The notes beneath the pieces were generated by a model. That model had not been told where the DNA came from and ran no database searches. It was given only the letters and a program-made list of their open reading frames with translations. Positions 1-7,814 of a stretch of DNA of 55,550 nt are shown here, in pieces; the first letter of the stretch is position 1, and every line of letters begins with the position of its first letter. Source of the stretch: Alphaproteobacteria bacterium (GTDB lineage: Bacteria; Pseudomonadota; Alphaproteobacteria; RF32; CAG-239). The position numbers and the translations under genes were made by a program. The DNA lies in the NCBI GenBank assembly GCA_017480745.1, contig JAFUSA010000013.1, forward strand, positions 1-55,550. Direction: 5' to 3'.

Positions 1-138
1 CTGTCCTTCAAAAACGCGGCGAATGCCTTTTTCCTCTAATTTTGTGATGTGAACAAAAACATCCTTACCGCCGGCGCTTGGTTGAATAAAACCGTAACCT
101 TTACGAGTATTAAACCATTTAACAGTCCCAATAGTCAT
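1..138 (-). CDS. Cold-shock domain protein, C-terminus cut by window edge
   Basis: Reading the reverse strand from the ATG at 138 gives 46 residues beginning MTIGTVKWFNTRKGYGFI. This contains RNP1-like KGYGFI and RNP2-like VFVHI, the two single-stranded nucleic-acid-binding strands of the CspA fold. Family role: RNA chaperone that melts secondary structure, often cold- or growth-phase-induced. AGGAGAT sits just upstream of the ATG. The reading frame runs off the left edge, so roughly a third of a typical 67-70 residue Csp is missing. A consensus promoter lies about 50-75 bp upstream. Confidence 0.93.
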   Translation of the reverse strand, partial: MTIGTVKWFNTRKGYGFIQPSAGGKDVFVHITKLEEKGIRRVFEGQ

Positions 139-185
139 TATAAAGATCTCCTATAAGTTAGCGTTTATTTTAACGTTCAAGATGT

Positions 186-213
186 ATTATATTTTATTAC
201 GTTGTAAAGTCAA
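186..213 (-). promoter_or_regulatory. Promoter of the cold-shock gene
   Basis: On the reverse strand TTGACT (208-213) and TATAAT (186-191) are separated by 16 bp, giving a predicted 5' UTR of about 40 nt. That is shorter than the long thermosensing leader of E. coli cspA. Confidence 0.65.
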
Positions 214-372
214 GAACAAAAGACAACTTAAAATAAACACAATAAACAAAAACAACCATAGACTTAAAAAATATTTAGAGTTATCAATTAGTTGTAATCT
301 TCTATTTTTCTTTTTAAGGTTGTGTATATCTTTTTTAACAATCCTAAAAAATAGTGCTTTTTCATTTTTTAT

Positions 373-609
373 TTGACTTTGGATTTTTTTGTGATAGTAT
401 AGAATCAGAACTTCGGTTCGGAGCTTTGAAGAGCTCTTACCAATTGTGGTGTTTTCGGACACTGTTAGAAAGATTTGATAATATCTCCGATTGGGTCGGG
501 GAGTCTGTGGTGGATGTTCAGAGCGTTTAGCTTAAAGATCGCAGAAGTCATTTAAATTGGTATGATTCTTCAACTCTCCCGACCGCCGTCTGGCGGTTAG
601 ATTTTTATT
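373..609 (+). promoter_or_regulatory. Type 1 pilin leader (cassette 1): promoter, structured RNA, terminator
   Basis: TTGACT (373-378), 16 bp, TAGTAT (395-400). The RNA would start near 407 with a GAAC-UUCG-GUUC hairpin (408-419). A local hairpin pairs TCTCCGA (484-490) with TCGGGGA (496-502). A long-range stem pairs TACCAATT (438-445) with AATTGGTA (555-562). An inner stem pairs TCTGTGG with TCGCAGA around GGATGTTCAG. The leader ends in ACCGCC-GTCT-GGCGGT (582-597) followed by a U-rich run, an apparent intrinsic terminator upstream of the pilin RBS (GAGGAGA, about 627-633). Positions and pairings are seen in the sequence; regulation by termination is inferred. Confidence 0.75.
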
Positions 610-640
610 AATAAATAACTTTAACAGAGGAGATAAAATT

Positions 641-1351
641 ATGAAAAACCTAAAAATTAAAAATATAGATTGCCACGCTGCGCTCACAATGACGAAAAGC
701 AAGTCAGGGGCTACTCAAATTAAATTTAATCAAGCGGAAGATGCCTTGACGATTCCTTTGGAAATTATGCATGACTATAAGTGTGGCTCTGCCACGCAAC
801 GCGGGCGTTCGATGATTGAAATGCTTGGCGTGCTGGCTATCATTGGTGTTTTGAGTGTTGGTGGAATCGCCGGATATTCAAAAGCCATGATGAAGTATCG
901 CATCAACAAAACCATTGAGCAGATAACTCTCATTGCCGGAAACATACGCTCATTCTTTGCTTCGCAGAGAAGTTATGAAGGATTGAATAATAGTGATGTT
1001 ATCAAAAAAGCCAAACTTGTGCCTGATGAAATGTGGAGAAATGATTCATTTTATTTTCCGTTTGATAATCATACCTCACTGATAAGCAGTTGTTCGAAAA
1101 ACTCACCCGATGATAAAAAAGCTTTTTCTATAAATATATTAGATGTTCCTGGAGAAGCATGTATTGAATTGGCAACACATGACTGGATGATCGCTAACGG
1201 ATACATTATAAAATTTGATAGAGAATATAAAAAAACACCTTTATCTATTGATGAAGCAATAACTATGTGTGGTGATATAAGCGATATGACCTTTCATTTT
1301 GATGTAGATATCAACTCGACATACTGGAAGAATCTATTAAATCCACAATAG
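641..1351 (+). CDS. Type IV prepilin-like protein, copy 1
   Basis: 236 residues. An unusually long leader peptide of about 61 residues precedes the prepilin-peptidase signal GRSMIEMLGVLAIIGVLS. Cleavage is expected after the Gly, leaving Arg +1 and the canonical Glu +5, then the hydrophobic alpha1 helix and the family-constant KYRINKTIEQ. The C-terminal domain is copy-specific but keeps EACIELATHDW and a second Cys (ITMCGD), a likely disulfide-bounded D-region as in type IVb pilins. The long leader peptide is encoded partly by two palindromic repeats (668-693, 717-800). SD AGGAGA lies 8 nt before the ATG. Probably an inner-membrane prepilin assembled into a pilus or pseudopilus; the exact role is unknown. 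Confidence 0.85.
   Translation: MKNLKIKNIDCHAALTMTKSKSGATQIKFNQAEDALTIPLEIMHDYKCGSATQRGRSMIEMLGVLAIIGVLSVGGIAGYSKAMMKYRINKTIEQITLIAGNIRSFFASQRSYEGLNNSDVIKKAKLVPDEMWRNDSFYFPFDNHTSLISSCSKNSPDDKKAFSINILDVPGEACIELATHDWMIANGYIIKFDREYKKTPLSIDEAITMCGDISDMTFHFDVDINSTYWKNLLNPQ
668..693 (+). repeat. Palindromic repeat R1 inside prepilin leader peptide
   Basis: Imperfect palindrome AGATTGCCACGCTGCGCTCA continuing to CAATGAC. It is also found in copies 4 (18696) and 6 (31762) at the same place, between the first ~10 residues and the GRSMIEML signal. It encodes DCHAALTMT. It resembles short palindromic elements dispersed in many bacterial genomes. Confidence 0.7.
717..800 (+). repeat. Palindromic repeat R2 inside prepilin leader peptide
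   Basis: An ~84-bp unit holding two hairpins: one around GATTCC...GAA(A)T with TGCCTTGA/GCATGA flanks, and GTGTGGC-TCT-GCCACGC. It recurs in copies 3 (12811-12891, reverse) and 7 (46801-46883, reverse), always in frame, encoding FNQAEDALTIP...HDxKCGSxTQ. In this copy the first hairpin is partly decayed (CTTTGGAAATTATG instead of CTGCGGAATCGAGG). Confidence 0.7.
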
Positions 1352-1366
1352 TATAAATATAATCAC

Positions 1367-1400
1367 TGCCGGCGCTCCTCACAAGCGCCGGCAAGTATTA
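1367..1400. terminator. Hairpin between convergent pilin 1 and lipoprotein genes
   Basis: TGCCGGCGCT (1367-1376) pairs perfectly with AGCGCCGGCA (1384-1393) across a 7-nt loop. The U-run is weak on either strand, so termination strength is uncertain. It could serve both convergent genes. Confidence 0.6.
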
Positions 1401-1403
1401 AAA

Positions 1404-2066
1404 CTATTCACGACTATTTTGCAAGCTGTCTAAAAATTGCTTTTCCGTAAAAATAGTTAATGAATCTGCTTTGGTCTGCGAGCTGTCAGATACAACGCTG
1501 TCAACAGACATCGAATCCACCTGTTCCACAATTTCCAAGCTACCGTTATCTGACATATATTCAGCCACTCTTACTCCGTTCGGAAGTGTTAGTGATTTGG
1601 CATAATTTTTTTGTTTTCTGTCATTTTCTTGCACATTTTGCTCCCAATTTACCGGATCGACAACCTCTAAATTTCCGTTTATAACCGACAAACCGCGGTG
1701 ATCTACCAACACATTGTCTTTTTTATAAACCTCAACCAAAACAGTTGATGTGCTTCCGTTATATTTTGTCGGAATCACCTTAGTTGGCTCGTTTCCGCGT
1801 TCCGGCCACTCGGCTTTTACTTTCGGTGCTCGTGTTAAAATATATTTATTACTGAAAGCTTTTTGCTTGTTATCATATACTCGTATGTTTGTATGATACA
1901 ACACTTCGTCGTGACCGTAAAAATCTTCGGACGGCACCGGCGTCGGGTCAAGCAAACCAAGTTCCTGTTTCTGCTCTTGTTTTTCTGAACTATTATTGTT
2001 GCAACTCACTGCCGCAAACGAAGCCGTCGCTAATAAAAGCGCCAAATGTTTTTCTTTAAAAGTCAT
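1404..2066 (-). CDS. Putative lipoprotein of unknown function
   Basis: 220 residues. The N-terminus MTFKEKHLALLLATASFAAVSC has a basic start, hydrophobic core and a lipobox-like AVSC at residues 19-22. This suggests signal peptidase II processing and lipid anchoring, probably facing the periplasm. The lipobox is imperfect (Val, not Leu, at -3). A hydrophilic Asn/Ser/Gln/Glu-rich linker follows. The rest is soluble and shows no motif I recognise; the last ~40 residues are rich in Ser, Asp and Val. The start is supported by AAGGGGA about 7 nt upstream. It is monocistronic and faces the pilin 1 gene. Confidence 0.8.
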   Translation of the reverse strand: MTFKEKHLALLLATASFAAVSCNNNSSEKQEQKQELGLLDPTPVPSEDFYGHDEVLYHTNIRVYDNKQKAFSNKYILTRAPKVKAEWPERGNEPTKVIPTKYNGSTSTVLVEVYKKDNVLVDHRGLSVINGNLEVVDPVNWEQNVQENDRKQKNYAKSLTLPNGVRVAEYMSDNGSLEIVEQVDSMSVDSVVSDSSQTKADSLTIFTEKQFLDSLQNSRE

Positions 2067-2155
2067 TTTAATCCCCTTGATTTTTCACGGTATAACACAT
2101 ATTATTTATTTTGTCAATAATTTAGCGTAAAAATTTTTTTGATAAAAATGGCGTT

Positions 2156-2518
2156 TTATGCTCTGCCGTATATATCTTCTAAGCGAACAATATCATTTTC
2201 ATCCAACCCCTCACCTGTTTGCACTTCAACAAATTCTAAGATTTCAGAGCTTTTATTTTGGATTCTGTGTTTTGTTTCTTTCGGAATAAAAATATGCTCT
2301 CCGGCATGACTTTCAAAAGTTTCGTTGCCTAATGTAACTGTCGCCGTTCCTTTAACAATAACCCAATGTTCGGCACGAAAATGATGGAGTTGCAGAGAAA
2401 GCAAGCCTTTTGAATTAACCGTTATGTGCTTAACGCAAAAATTATCTCCGCAGTCTGTAACCTCCCATTTTCCCCATGGACGAGTATCATTTTGTCCCTT
2501 TTTATAACTGTTTGCCAT
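2156..2518 (-). CDS. Cupin protein, mannose-6-phosphate isomerase type II C-terminal family
   Basis: 120 residues forming a single cupin. It has the diagnostic RPWGKWEV start, the metal-binding cupin motif 1 (LQLHHFRAEHWVIVKGTATVT, with HH, Glu and His in order), and cupin motif 2 (AGEHIFIPKETKHRIQN). This matches the isomerase domain that in bifunctional mannose-1-phosphate guanylyltransferases sits at the C-terminus. Here it stands alone, so it may isomerise fructose-6-phosphate and mannose-6-phosphate for GDP-mannose supply, or have a related sugar-phosphate role. No nucleotidyltransferase gene is adjacent. SD AAGGAAAT precedes the ATG. Confidence 0.85.
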   Translation of the reverse strand: MANSYKKGQNDTRPWGKWEVTDCGDNFCVKHITVNSKGLLSLQLHHFRAEHWVIVKGTATVTLGNETFESHAGEHIFIPKETKHRIQNKSSEILEFVEVQTGEGLDENDIVRLEDIYGRA

Positions 2519-2601
2519 TTTTATTTCCTTTTTATTGTTTACATAGCGGAAAAAATAGTATAAATAAATAGCAGTTGCAACATATTAACGGATTTTATAC
2601 A

Positions 2602-4818
2602 ATGCAAATATCTAATGTGGTTAATGAGGTTTTAGCATTACAGCGTAAAATAAGCGCGGAACTGTCAAAACAAAACAGTATGGCCGATAAATTGACGGAT
2701 ATTTTGCAAAAAATTGCCGTTTCTGCCTCAACAGACAGTGCGCTGCTATATGTTACCGCCGATGACAACTATTTAGAATATATAGCCGACTACAAGGCTA
2801 AAAATTTTAAGACAAACATTCGCTATAATGACGATTTTATCGGACGTAGTGCGGCTAATAAACGTGTAAACATTTTTGTTGATGAAGAAAATAAAATTTC
2901 ACAGATATGTTTACCAATTCTGCGTCTTAATAATACGGTTGGCGTTATTGTGTTGAATAAAAGAGGAATATCGGGGTTTGATGATAACGAAGTTGAAATG
3001 CTTGAAACTTTGGTTCTTGCTTTGCCGGATTTATTTTCCGATAAAAAGTTTGTTGAATATCGCAACCAAATAGTGCGTGAAAAAGGTTTTGCCATCCGCG
3101 ATGTTTTGCATGGCTCATGCTTAAATAAAGGTTATGGGGTGGGACGCGCGATTTTGCACCGCAGACGACGCGATTTGGTTAATATTTTTGCCGACAACAC
3201 CGAACTTGAAAAATCTAAATTATTAGATGCCAGAGAAAAATTAATTGCTTATTTTGAAAATAAAATCAAACAAGCAAATAGTTACATAGGAAACACAACA
3301 GACATTATGGAAACTTATTTAATGTTGGCACAAGATAAAGGGTGGTATAAAAAAATAAATGCCGATATTGATAAGGGATATACAGCAGAAGCCGCTGTTG
3401 AACATGTTTATGAAGATATGTGGAATCGTTTATCTTCCACTAACGATGCTTATCTGCAAGAACGTGTTTATGATTTGCGTGATATATCGGATAAACTGCA
3501 AACTTTCATAGCCGGAACCGATGAAAACATAGATATTGCCGATGATGAAGATATTATAATTATTGCTCAAACAATGGGTCCGGCAGATTTAATGGACTAT
3601 AACTATCAGAAAATCCGCGGATTAATAATAGAAGATTGCACCCCAACGATGCATGTGGTAATTGTGGCAAAAGCCTTGAATATTCCTGTTATTGCCAAAA
3701 TACATGGTATTTTGAAAGATATTAAAATCGGTGAAATCATAGCTGTAAACGGCGAGGAAGCTTCCGTTTATATAAACCCGTCTGATCGTTTGATCAATGA
3801 ATATAAGAAAAAATCTGTCGGATTACAAAAAATCTTTGCAGATCTGGAAAAACTCTCTAAATATCAAAATGTTACTGCTGACGGTATCAAAATAAATTTG
3901 TCTATGAATTATGGCTTAGATTTAGATTATGAATATATAAAACCGACACACTGCGACGGAATAGGCCTTTATCGCACAGAAATAACTTTTATGTCGGCCG
4001 ATAAAATGCCAGATGTGGAAAGTCAGGAAAAGCAATACAAAAAATTATTTGATGCGCTGGGTAATAAAAAAATAATTTTTCGTAGCTTAGATGTGGGTTC
4101 GGATAAATTCTTGCCTTATTGGGGAGATATAAAAGAAGATAATCCGGCAATAGGTTGGCGTTCGATTCGCATTACACTTGACAGGAGGGCCATTTTGCGC
4201 AAACAGATCCGTGCCATGTTGCGTGCGGCGGCAGATCGAGAACTTAATATTATGTTTCCGATGATTTCCACTGTTCAGGAATTTATTGACGCCAAAGAAA
4301 CTCTTATGATAGAATATGAAAGAGAAAAACAACGTAACAAGCCAACGGCTAAAAGCATTAACGTAGGTATTATGATTGAAGTTCCGTCGGTTTTATTCCA
4401 GTTAGATGAATTATTGCAACATGTTGATTTTGTTTCCGTCGGCACTAACGATTTATATCAATTCGTATTTGCTTGCGACAGGGGAAATCCTCGCCTTACC
4501 AATAGATATGATGTTTTATCGGCACCGTTTTTGAAATTGATGAAGCGTATTGTAGATTTGGCCGGACAATATAAAGTATATTGTTCTGTTTGCGGAGAAA
4601 TGGCAAGTAATCCGTTAGAAGCAATGGCTTTAATCGGCCTCGGATACCGCAATCTTTCAGTATCGGGAGCAAGCTTTGCTCGCATAAAAAAAATGATTTT
4701 AAGTATGAGCGAAGAAGATGTTTCAGACTATGTTAAAAGTCTGTTGAAATCGCAAAAAAACAGTATTCGTCCACAACTATCCGCCTATGCTTTTGATCAT
4801 GGTATTGCAATTGAATAA
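2602..4818 (+). CDS. ptsP: PTS-Ntr enzyme I (phosphoenolpyruvate-protein phosphotransferase)
   Basis: About 738 residues from the ATG at 2602. A TTG at 2575 would add nine residues, and neither start has a good SD. An N-terminal GAF domain (~1-160) is followed by the PEP-utilising domains. The phosphohistidine region reads TPTMHVVIVAKALNIPVI. The TIM-barrel has GIGLYRTEITFM, FRSLDVGSDKFLPYW, the GTNDLYQFVFACDRGNP signature and the C-terminal CGEMASNP loop with its catalytic Cys. The GAF domain separates EI-Ntr from the sugar PTS enzyme I. It phosphorylates NPr in the regulatory nitrogen PTS, often sensing glutamine. It begins an operon-like run with the rodZ-like gene and prfA. Confidence 0.95.
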   Translation: MQISNVVNEVLALQRKISAELSKQNSMADKLTDILQKIAVSASTDSALLYVTADDNYLEYIADYKAKNFKTNIRYNDDFIGRSAANKRVNIFVDEENKISQICLPILRLNNTVGVIVLNKRGISGFDDNEVEMLETLVLALPDLFSDKKFVEYRNQIVREKGFAIRDVLHGSCLNKGYGVGRAILHRRRRDLVNIFADNTELEKSKLLDAREKLIAYFENKIKQANSYIGNTTDIMETYLMLAQDKGWYKKINADIDKGYTAEAAVEHVYEDMWNRLSSTNDAYLQERVYDLRDISDKLQTFIAGTDENIDIADDEDIIIIAQTMGPADLMDYNYQKIRGLIIEDCTPTMHVVIVAKALNIPVIAKIHGILKDIKIGEIIAVNGEEASVYINPSDRLINEYKKKSVGLQKIFADLEKLSKYQNVTADGIKINLSMNYGLDLDYEYIKPTHCDGIGLYRTEITFMSADKMPDVESQEKQYKKLFDALGNKKIIFRSLDVGSDKFLPYWGDIKEDNPAIGWRSIRITLDRRAILRKQIRAMLRAAADRELNIMFPMISTVQEFIDAKETLMIEYEREKQRNKPTAKSINVGIMIEVPSVLFQLDELLQHVDFVSVGTNDLYQFVFACDRGNPRLTNRYDVLSAPFLKLMKRIVDLAGQYKVYCSVCGEMASNPLEAMALIGLGYRNLSVSGASFARIKKMILSMSEEDVSDYVKSLLKSQKNSIRPQLSAYAFDHGIAIE

Positions 4819-4854
4819 AATGTATGTTATAAGCACTTTTCAGGAGTTAAAAAA

Positions 4855-5700
4855 GTGACACAGGAAGAAATTGAAAATTTAGATACAGATGCCTCAACAG
4901 TTGGAGAGTTGTTGCGTAATGCACGCTTAAAAAAAGGACTGACCATCAGTGATGTTTCAGCAGAATTATGTATCCGTAAAGTATATATCAATGCTATTGA
5001 AAATATGGATTTGAGCAATTTGCCGCCGGCTCCATACGGATTGGGTTTTGTGCGTAGTTATGCCGCTTATTTGGGGCTGAACAGCGATAGGATTGTTTCT
5101 TCATATAGGCAGAGCACATACGCTCGCGATGATGAAGATAACGACACAACTAAAACGCAAGAGGCAACCCGCCCGCATATTAAACACCTGCTGATTGCTT
5201 TGCTTGGGTTTATCGCATTATTTTTAGGTTGGCAATATTTTCCGCAAAATAAAGACAGTGCCTTTACCGAAGATTCCTCCGAGCCTATGACCGAACCGAT
5301 AATTGTAGATGAAAGCGGAAGTCCTGTTAATACTGACGAATTGCAAGAGATTTATTCAGCGCCTGAGGAAGAGCCGACAGAAAATAAAGCAGAGGAAAAC
5401 TCAACGCAAGATATTCAAGAAACAAGTTCTGAAACCGATATCGCAAAACCTGATGTTAAACCTATTGAAATGGTTTTGAGCGGTCCGTCGTGGCTGGAAA
5501 TTAAACATGGAGAAGAAGTTTTGCTCAGCGGAGTTTATAACAAGGGATTCAAATATGTTATTCAACCGCAAGAGGGAATTGTTATTTCCGTCGGACGTCA
5601 GCATAGTGTAAGCTTTTCGCAAGATGGCAAAGAGATAAAAGTAATATCCTCCATGAGAAAAACAAACGTAAGTTTAGATGATTTTTTTAAGCAAAATTAG
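4855..5700 (+). CDS. RodZ-like helix-turn-helix membrane protein
   Basis: 281 residues starting at GTG with CAGGAG 9 nt upstream. Residues ~16-85 form a Xre/HTH_25-type helix-turn-helix (VGELLRNARLKKGLTISDVS...YGLGFVRSYAAYLGL), as in RodZ and related cell-shape proteins. A single transmembrane segment lies near residues 109-127 (HLLIALLGFIALFLGW). An acidic Glu/Thr-rich linker follows, then a C-terminal beta domain like DUF4115 (PSWLEIKHGEEVLLSGVYNKG). Known family role: links MreB filaments to the envelope and sets rod width. The position between ptsP and prfA, 10 bp from the latter, suggests co-transcription. Confidence 0.82.
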   Translation: MTQEEIENLDTDASTVGELLRNARLKKGLTISDVSAELCIRKVYINAIENMDLSNLPPAPYGLGFVRSYAAYLGLNSDRIVSSYRQSTYARDDEDNDTTKTQEATRPHIKHLLIALLGFIALFLGWQYFPQNKDSAFTEDSSEPMTEPIIVDESGSPVNTDELQEIYSAPEEEPTENKAEENSTQDIQETSSETDIAKPDVKPIEMVLSGPSWLEIKHGEEVLLSGVYNKGFKYVIQPQEGIVISVGRQHSVSFSQDGKEIKVISSMRKTNVSLDDFFKQN

Positions 5701-5710
5701 GTAAAATACT

Positions 5711-6781
5711 ATGAATTTAGATGAAAAATTAGCCAATGTGGTTAATCGCTTTGAAGAAGTTCAAGCGTTGCTTACTTCTAATGTTTCAACCGAAGAGTTA
5801 GTTAAGTTAAATAAAGAATTATCGGCTTTGGAGCCGGTGGTTGAATCCATAAATAAATATCGTCATCAACAACAAATAATGGATGATGATAAGCTTATGA
5901 TGGAAGATTCATCATTAGATAAAGAAATGCGAGAAATGGCGGAAGCAGAATATTATGAGGCGAAGGATAAACTACCGGAATTAGAAAAAGAAATTCGCTT
6001 GATGCTGTTGCCAAAAGATGATGACGATGAAAAAAACGCTATTTTGGAAGTTCGTGCCGGAACCGGTGGTGATGAAGCTGCTTTGTTTGCTGCGGTGCTG
6101 TTTGAAATGTATCAGCGCTATGCACAAAAACAAGGGTGGCGGTTTGAAATTTTAGATTCTAATGAAAACGGTTTGGGCGGATATAAAGAAGCTTCCGCCA
6201 AGATCACAGGCAACAATGTGTTTGCTAAGTTAAAGTTTGAATCCGGTGCGCATCGTGTACAACGCGTGCCTATAACCGAATCGCAAGGACGTGTTCATAC
6301 TTCGGCAGCCACTGTGGCAGTTTTGCCGGAAATTGAAGAGGTGGATATGTATATAAATCCTGCTGATTTGAAGATAGATGTATATCGTGCCTCGGGAGCC
6401 GGAGGACAACACGTCAACCGAACAGAATCAGCGGTGCGCATTACGCACATTCCAACCGGAATTGTGGTACAATGTCAGGATGATCGTTCGCAATTCAAAA
6501 ACAAAGAAAAAGCAATGAATCACTTGCGAGCAAAGTTGTATGACAGCCAAAAAGCAGCAATTGATGCCAGTTACTCCGAAAAACGTAAGTTACAAGTAGG
6601 TAGCGGCGACCGCAGTGAGCGCATTCGCACATATAACTATCCGCAAGGGCGCGTAACCGATCATCGAATTAACCTTACATTATATAAGTTAGATGAGGTT
6701 GTTGCCGGCGAAGCATTGGATGAAATAATCGATGCCTTAATTGCCGAAGATCAAGCCGAGCGTTTGGCTGAAATGGATTAA
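5711..6781 (+). CDS. prfA: Peptide chain release factor 1
   Basis: 356 residues, the normal length for RF1. The peptidyl-tRNA hydrolysis motif GGQ is present in [17 protein letters not shown]. The stop-codon recognition tripeptide is PIT ([10 protein letters not shown]), a variant of the usual PxT of RF1; it differs from the SPF of RF2. It releases nascent chains at UAA and UAG. The methyltransferase gene prmC that commonly follows prfA is absent here; instead there is a strong terminator. The SD is weak, consistent with coupling to the upstream gene 10 bp away. Confidence 0.97.
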   Translation: MNLDEKLANVVNRFEEVQALLTSNVSTEELVKLNKELSALEPVVESINKYRHQQQIMDDDKLMMEDSSLDKEMREMAEAEYYEAKDKLPELEKEIRLMLLPKDDDDEKNAILEVRAGTGGDEAALFAAVLFEMYQRYAQKQGWRFEILDSNENGLGGYKEASAKITGNNVFAKLKFESGAHRVQRVPITESQGRVHTSAATVAVLPEIEEVDMYINPADLKIDVYRASGAGGQHVNRTESAVRITHIPTGIVVQCQDDRSQFKNKEKAMNHLRAKLYDSQKAAIDASYSEKRKLQVGSGDRSERIRTYNYPQGRVTDHRINLTLYKLDEVVAGEALDEIIDALIAEDQAERLAEMD

Positions 6782-6786
6782 GGATT

Positions 6787-6810
6787 AAGGCCTGTAATAC
6801 AGGCCTTTTA
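6787..6810 (+). terminator. Terminator after prfA
   Basis: AAGGCCTGT (6787-6795) pairs with ACAGGCCTT (6799-6807) across a 3-nt loop, followed by TT. It is short and nearly symmetric, so it could also act on the convergent pilin 2 transcript. Confidence 0.75.
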
Positions 6811-6846
6811 AAGTTGGTTATTTTATAAATACTTTCTATCACTATT

Positions 6847-7500
6847 TTAGTAATAAGACCATGAAATAAAGCAAGTATTCTCTGGACAATTGCAGGCAGC
6901 AACGGCTTGGTCTATGGGCATTGGGATTGAAATAATTGAACCACCTGAACACGCAGTAGTAGCGGAAGTTGTATTTCCTCCATTACATCCTAATGTACTA
7001 TCTGGTAAACTCCACCCTCCGTTTGACGCTGTAATACTCATCAAACCTGCACCAGCTGCAGATCCCCAGTCAAGTGTAGCCAATTCAATGCATGCCTCCC
7101 GCGGTAAATCATAATATAAAATATAAAATGCATGCCTATCGGCGGAATCAATTTCCGCTTCCGTTTTAGACATATTTTGTATTTCCACAGCACCTTCGAA
7201 CGGATTATCCCAATTTTCCAGCATTTCATCAGGTACTAATTTTGCCTTTTTAAATATATTTCTGTGCTGTTCATCATTTAAATTATCTACATCATTATAA
7301 TTACCTTGTGAAGCATAAAATGTCCTTATATTTGTCGAAATATACGCTATCTGTTCAATCGTTTTATTGATACGATATTTCATCATTGCCTTAGAATATC
7401 CGGCGATTCCACCAACCGATAATACACCGATTATAGCAAGAACGCCAAGCATTTCTATCATTGAACGTCCATTTTGATTTTTTACATTTAAGTTTCTCAT
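6847..7500 (-). CDS. Type IV prepilin-like protein, copy 2
   Basis: 217 residues. The leader peptide is short (MRNLNVKNQNG) with no palindromic-repeat insertion, so this shows the ancestral arrangement. The signal GRSMIEMLGVLAIIGVLS, Glu +5 and the KYRINKTIEQ helix are identical to the other copies. The variable domain holds REACIELATLDWGSAAGAG and a glycine/serine-rich region with extra cysteines (LGCNGG, TTACSGG), and ends in a CNCPENTC cluster and SWSYY. Its C-terminal part most resembles copy 4. SD AAGGAAG lies 8 nt upstream of the ATG. Prefaced by a type 2 leader. Confidence 0.85.
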   Translation of the reverse strand: MRNLNVKNQNGRSMIEMLGVLAIIGVLSVGGIAGYSKAMMKYRINKTIEQIAYISTNIRTFYASQGNYNDVDNLNDEQHRNIFKKAKLVPDEMLENWDNPFEGAVEIQNMSKTEAEIDSADRHAFYILYYDLPREACIELATLDWGSAAGAGLMSITASNGGWSLPDSTLGCNGGNTTSATTACSGGSIISIPMPIDQAVAACNCPENTCFISWSYY

Positions 7501-7531
7501 AGTAAACTTCCTTTCATTTAACTAAATCACT

Positions 7532-7750
7532 AATAAAAACGACACCGCCCGATAAGGGCGGCTGGAAGTTAGTAACCATCATAAACAATAGTGTTACATA
7601 TTACTTATGTCACCACAACCTATTTTGTAACCTTCCAACCATGATGCTGGAATTTTTTACGTCTTTTTCGACGGTTTATGCGAGGTTACTACACCCCAGA
7701 CGAGTTACCTCATCTTGCTTTTATCATATCACAAAAAAATCAAAAGTCAA
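7532..7750 (-). promoter_or_regulatory. Type 2 pilin leader (cassette 2): promoter, structured RNA, terminator
   Basis: Reverse strand: TTGACT (7745-7750), 16 bp, TATGAT (7723-7728). A long-range stem is formed by the segment opposite 7684-7691 (TAGTAACC) and that opposite 7570-7577 (GGTTACTA). Internal stems include TTCCAGC/GTTGGAA and GTTACA/TGTAAC. The leader ends with CCGCCC-TTATC-GGGCGG (7545-7561) and TGTCGTTTTTATT. It shares no obvious sequence with type 1 apart from the promoter and the GC-rich terminator. Confidence 0.75.
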
Positions 7751-7814
7751 ACAATTTTCGCAAAATATTACTACATATAAATAATCAGTAAATTAAGAGA
7801 TAATCAGGTATTTT

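Noticed and set aside
182..376. 64-codon forward ORF upstream of pilin leader 1
   Set aside because: No SD, low-complexity AT-rich translation, and it overlaps the csp promoter on the other strand.
373..609. GEMM or c-di-GMP-II riboswitch in front of a pilin gene
   Set aside because: Those riboswitches do occur before pilin genes in other bacteria, but I could not find their conserved core sequences in either leader type.
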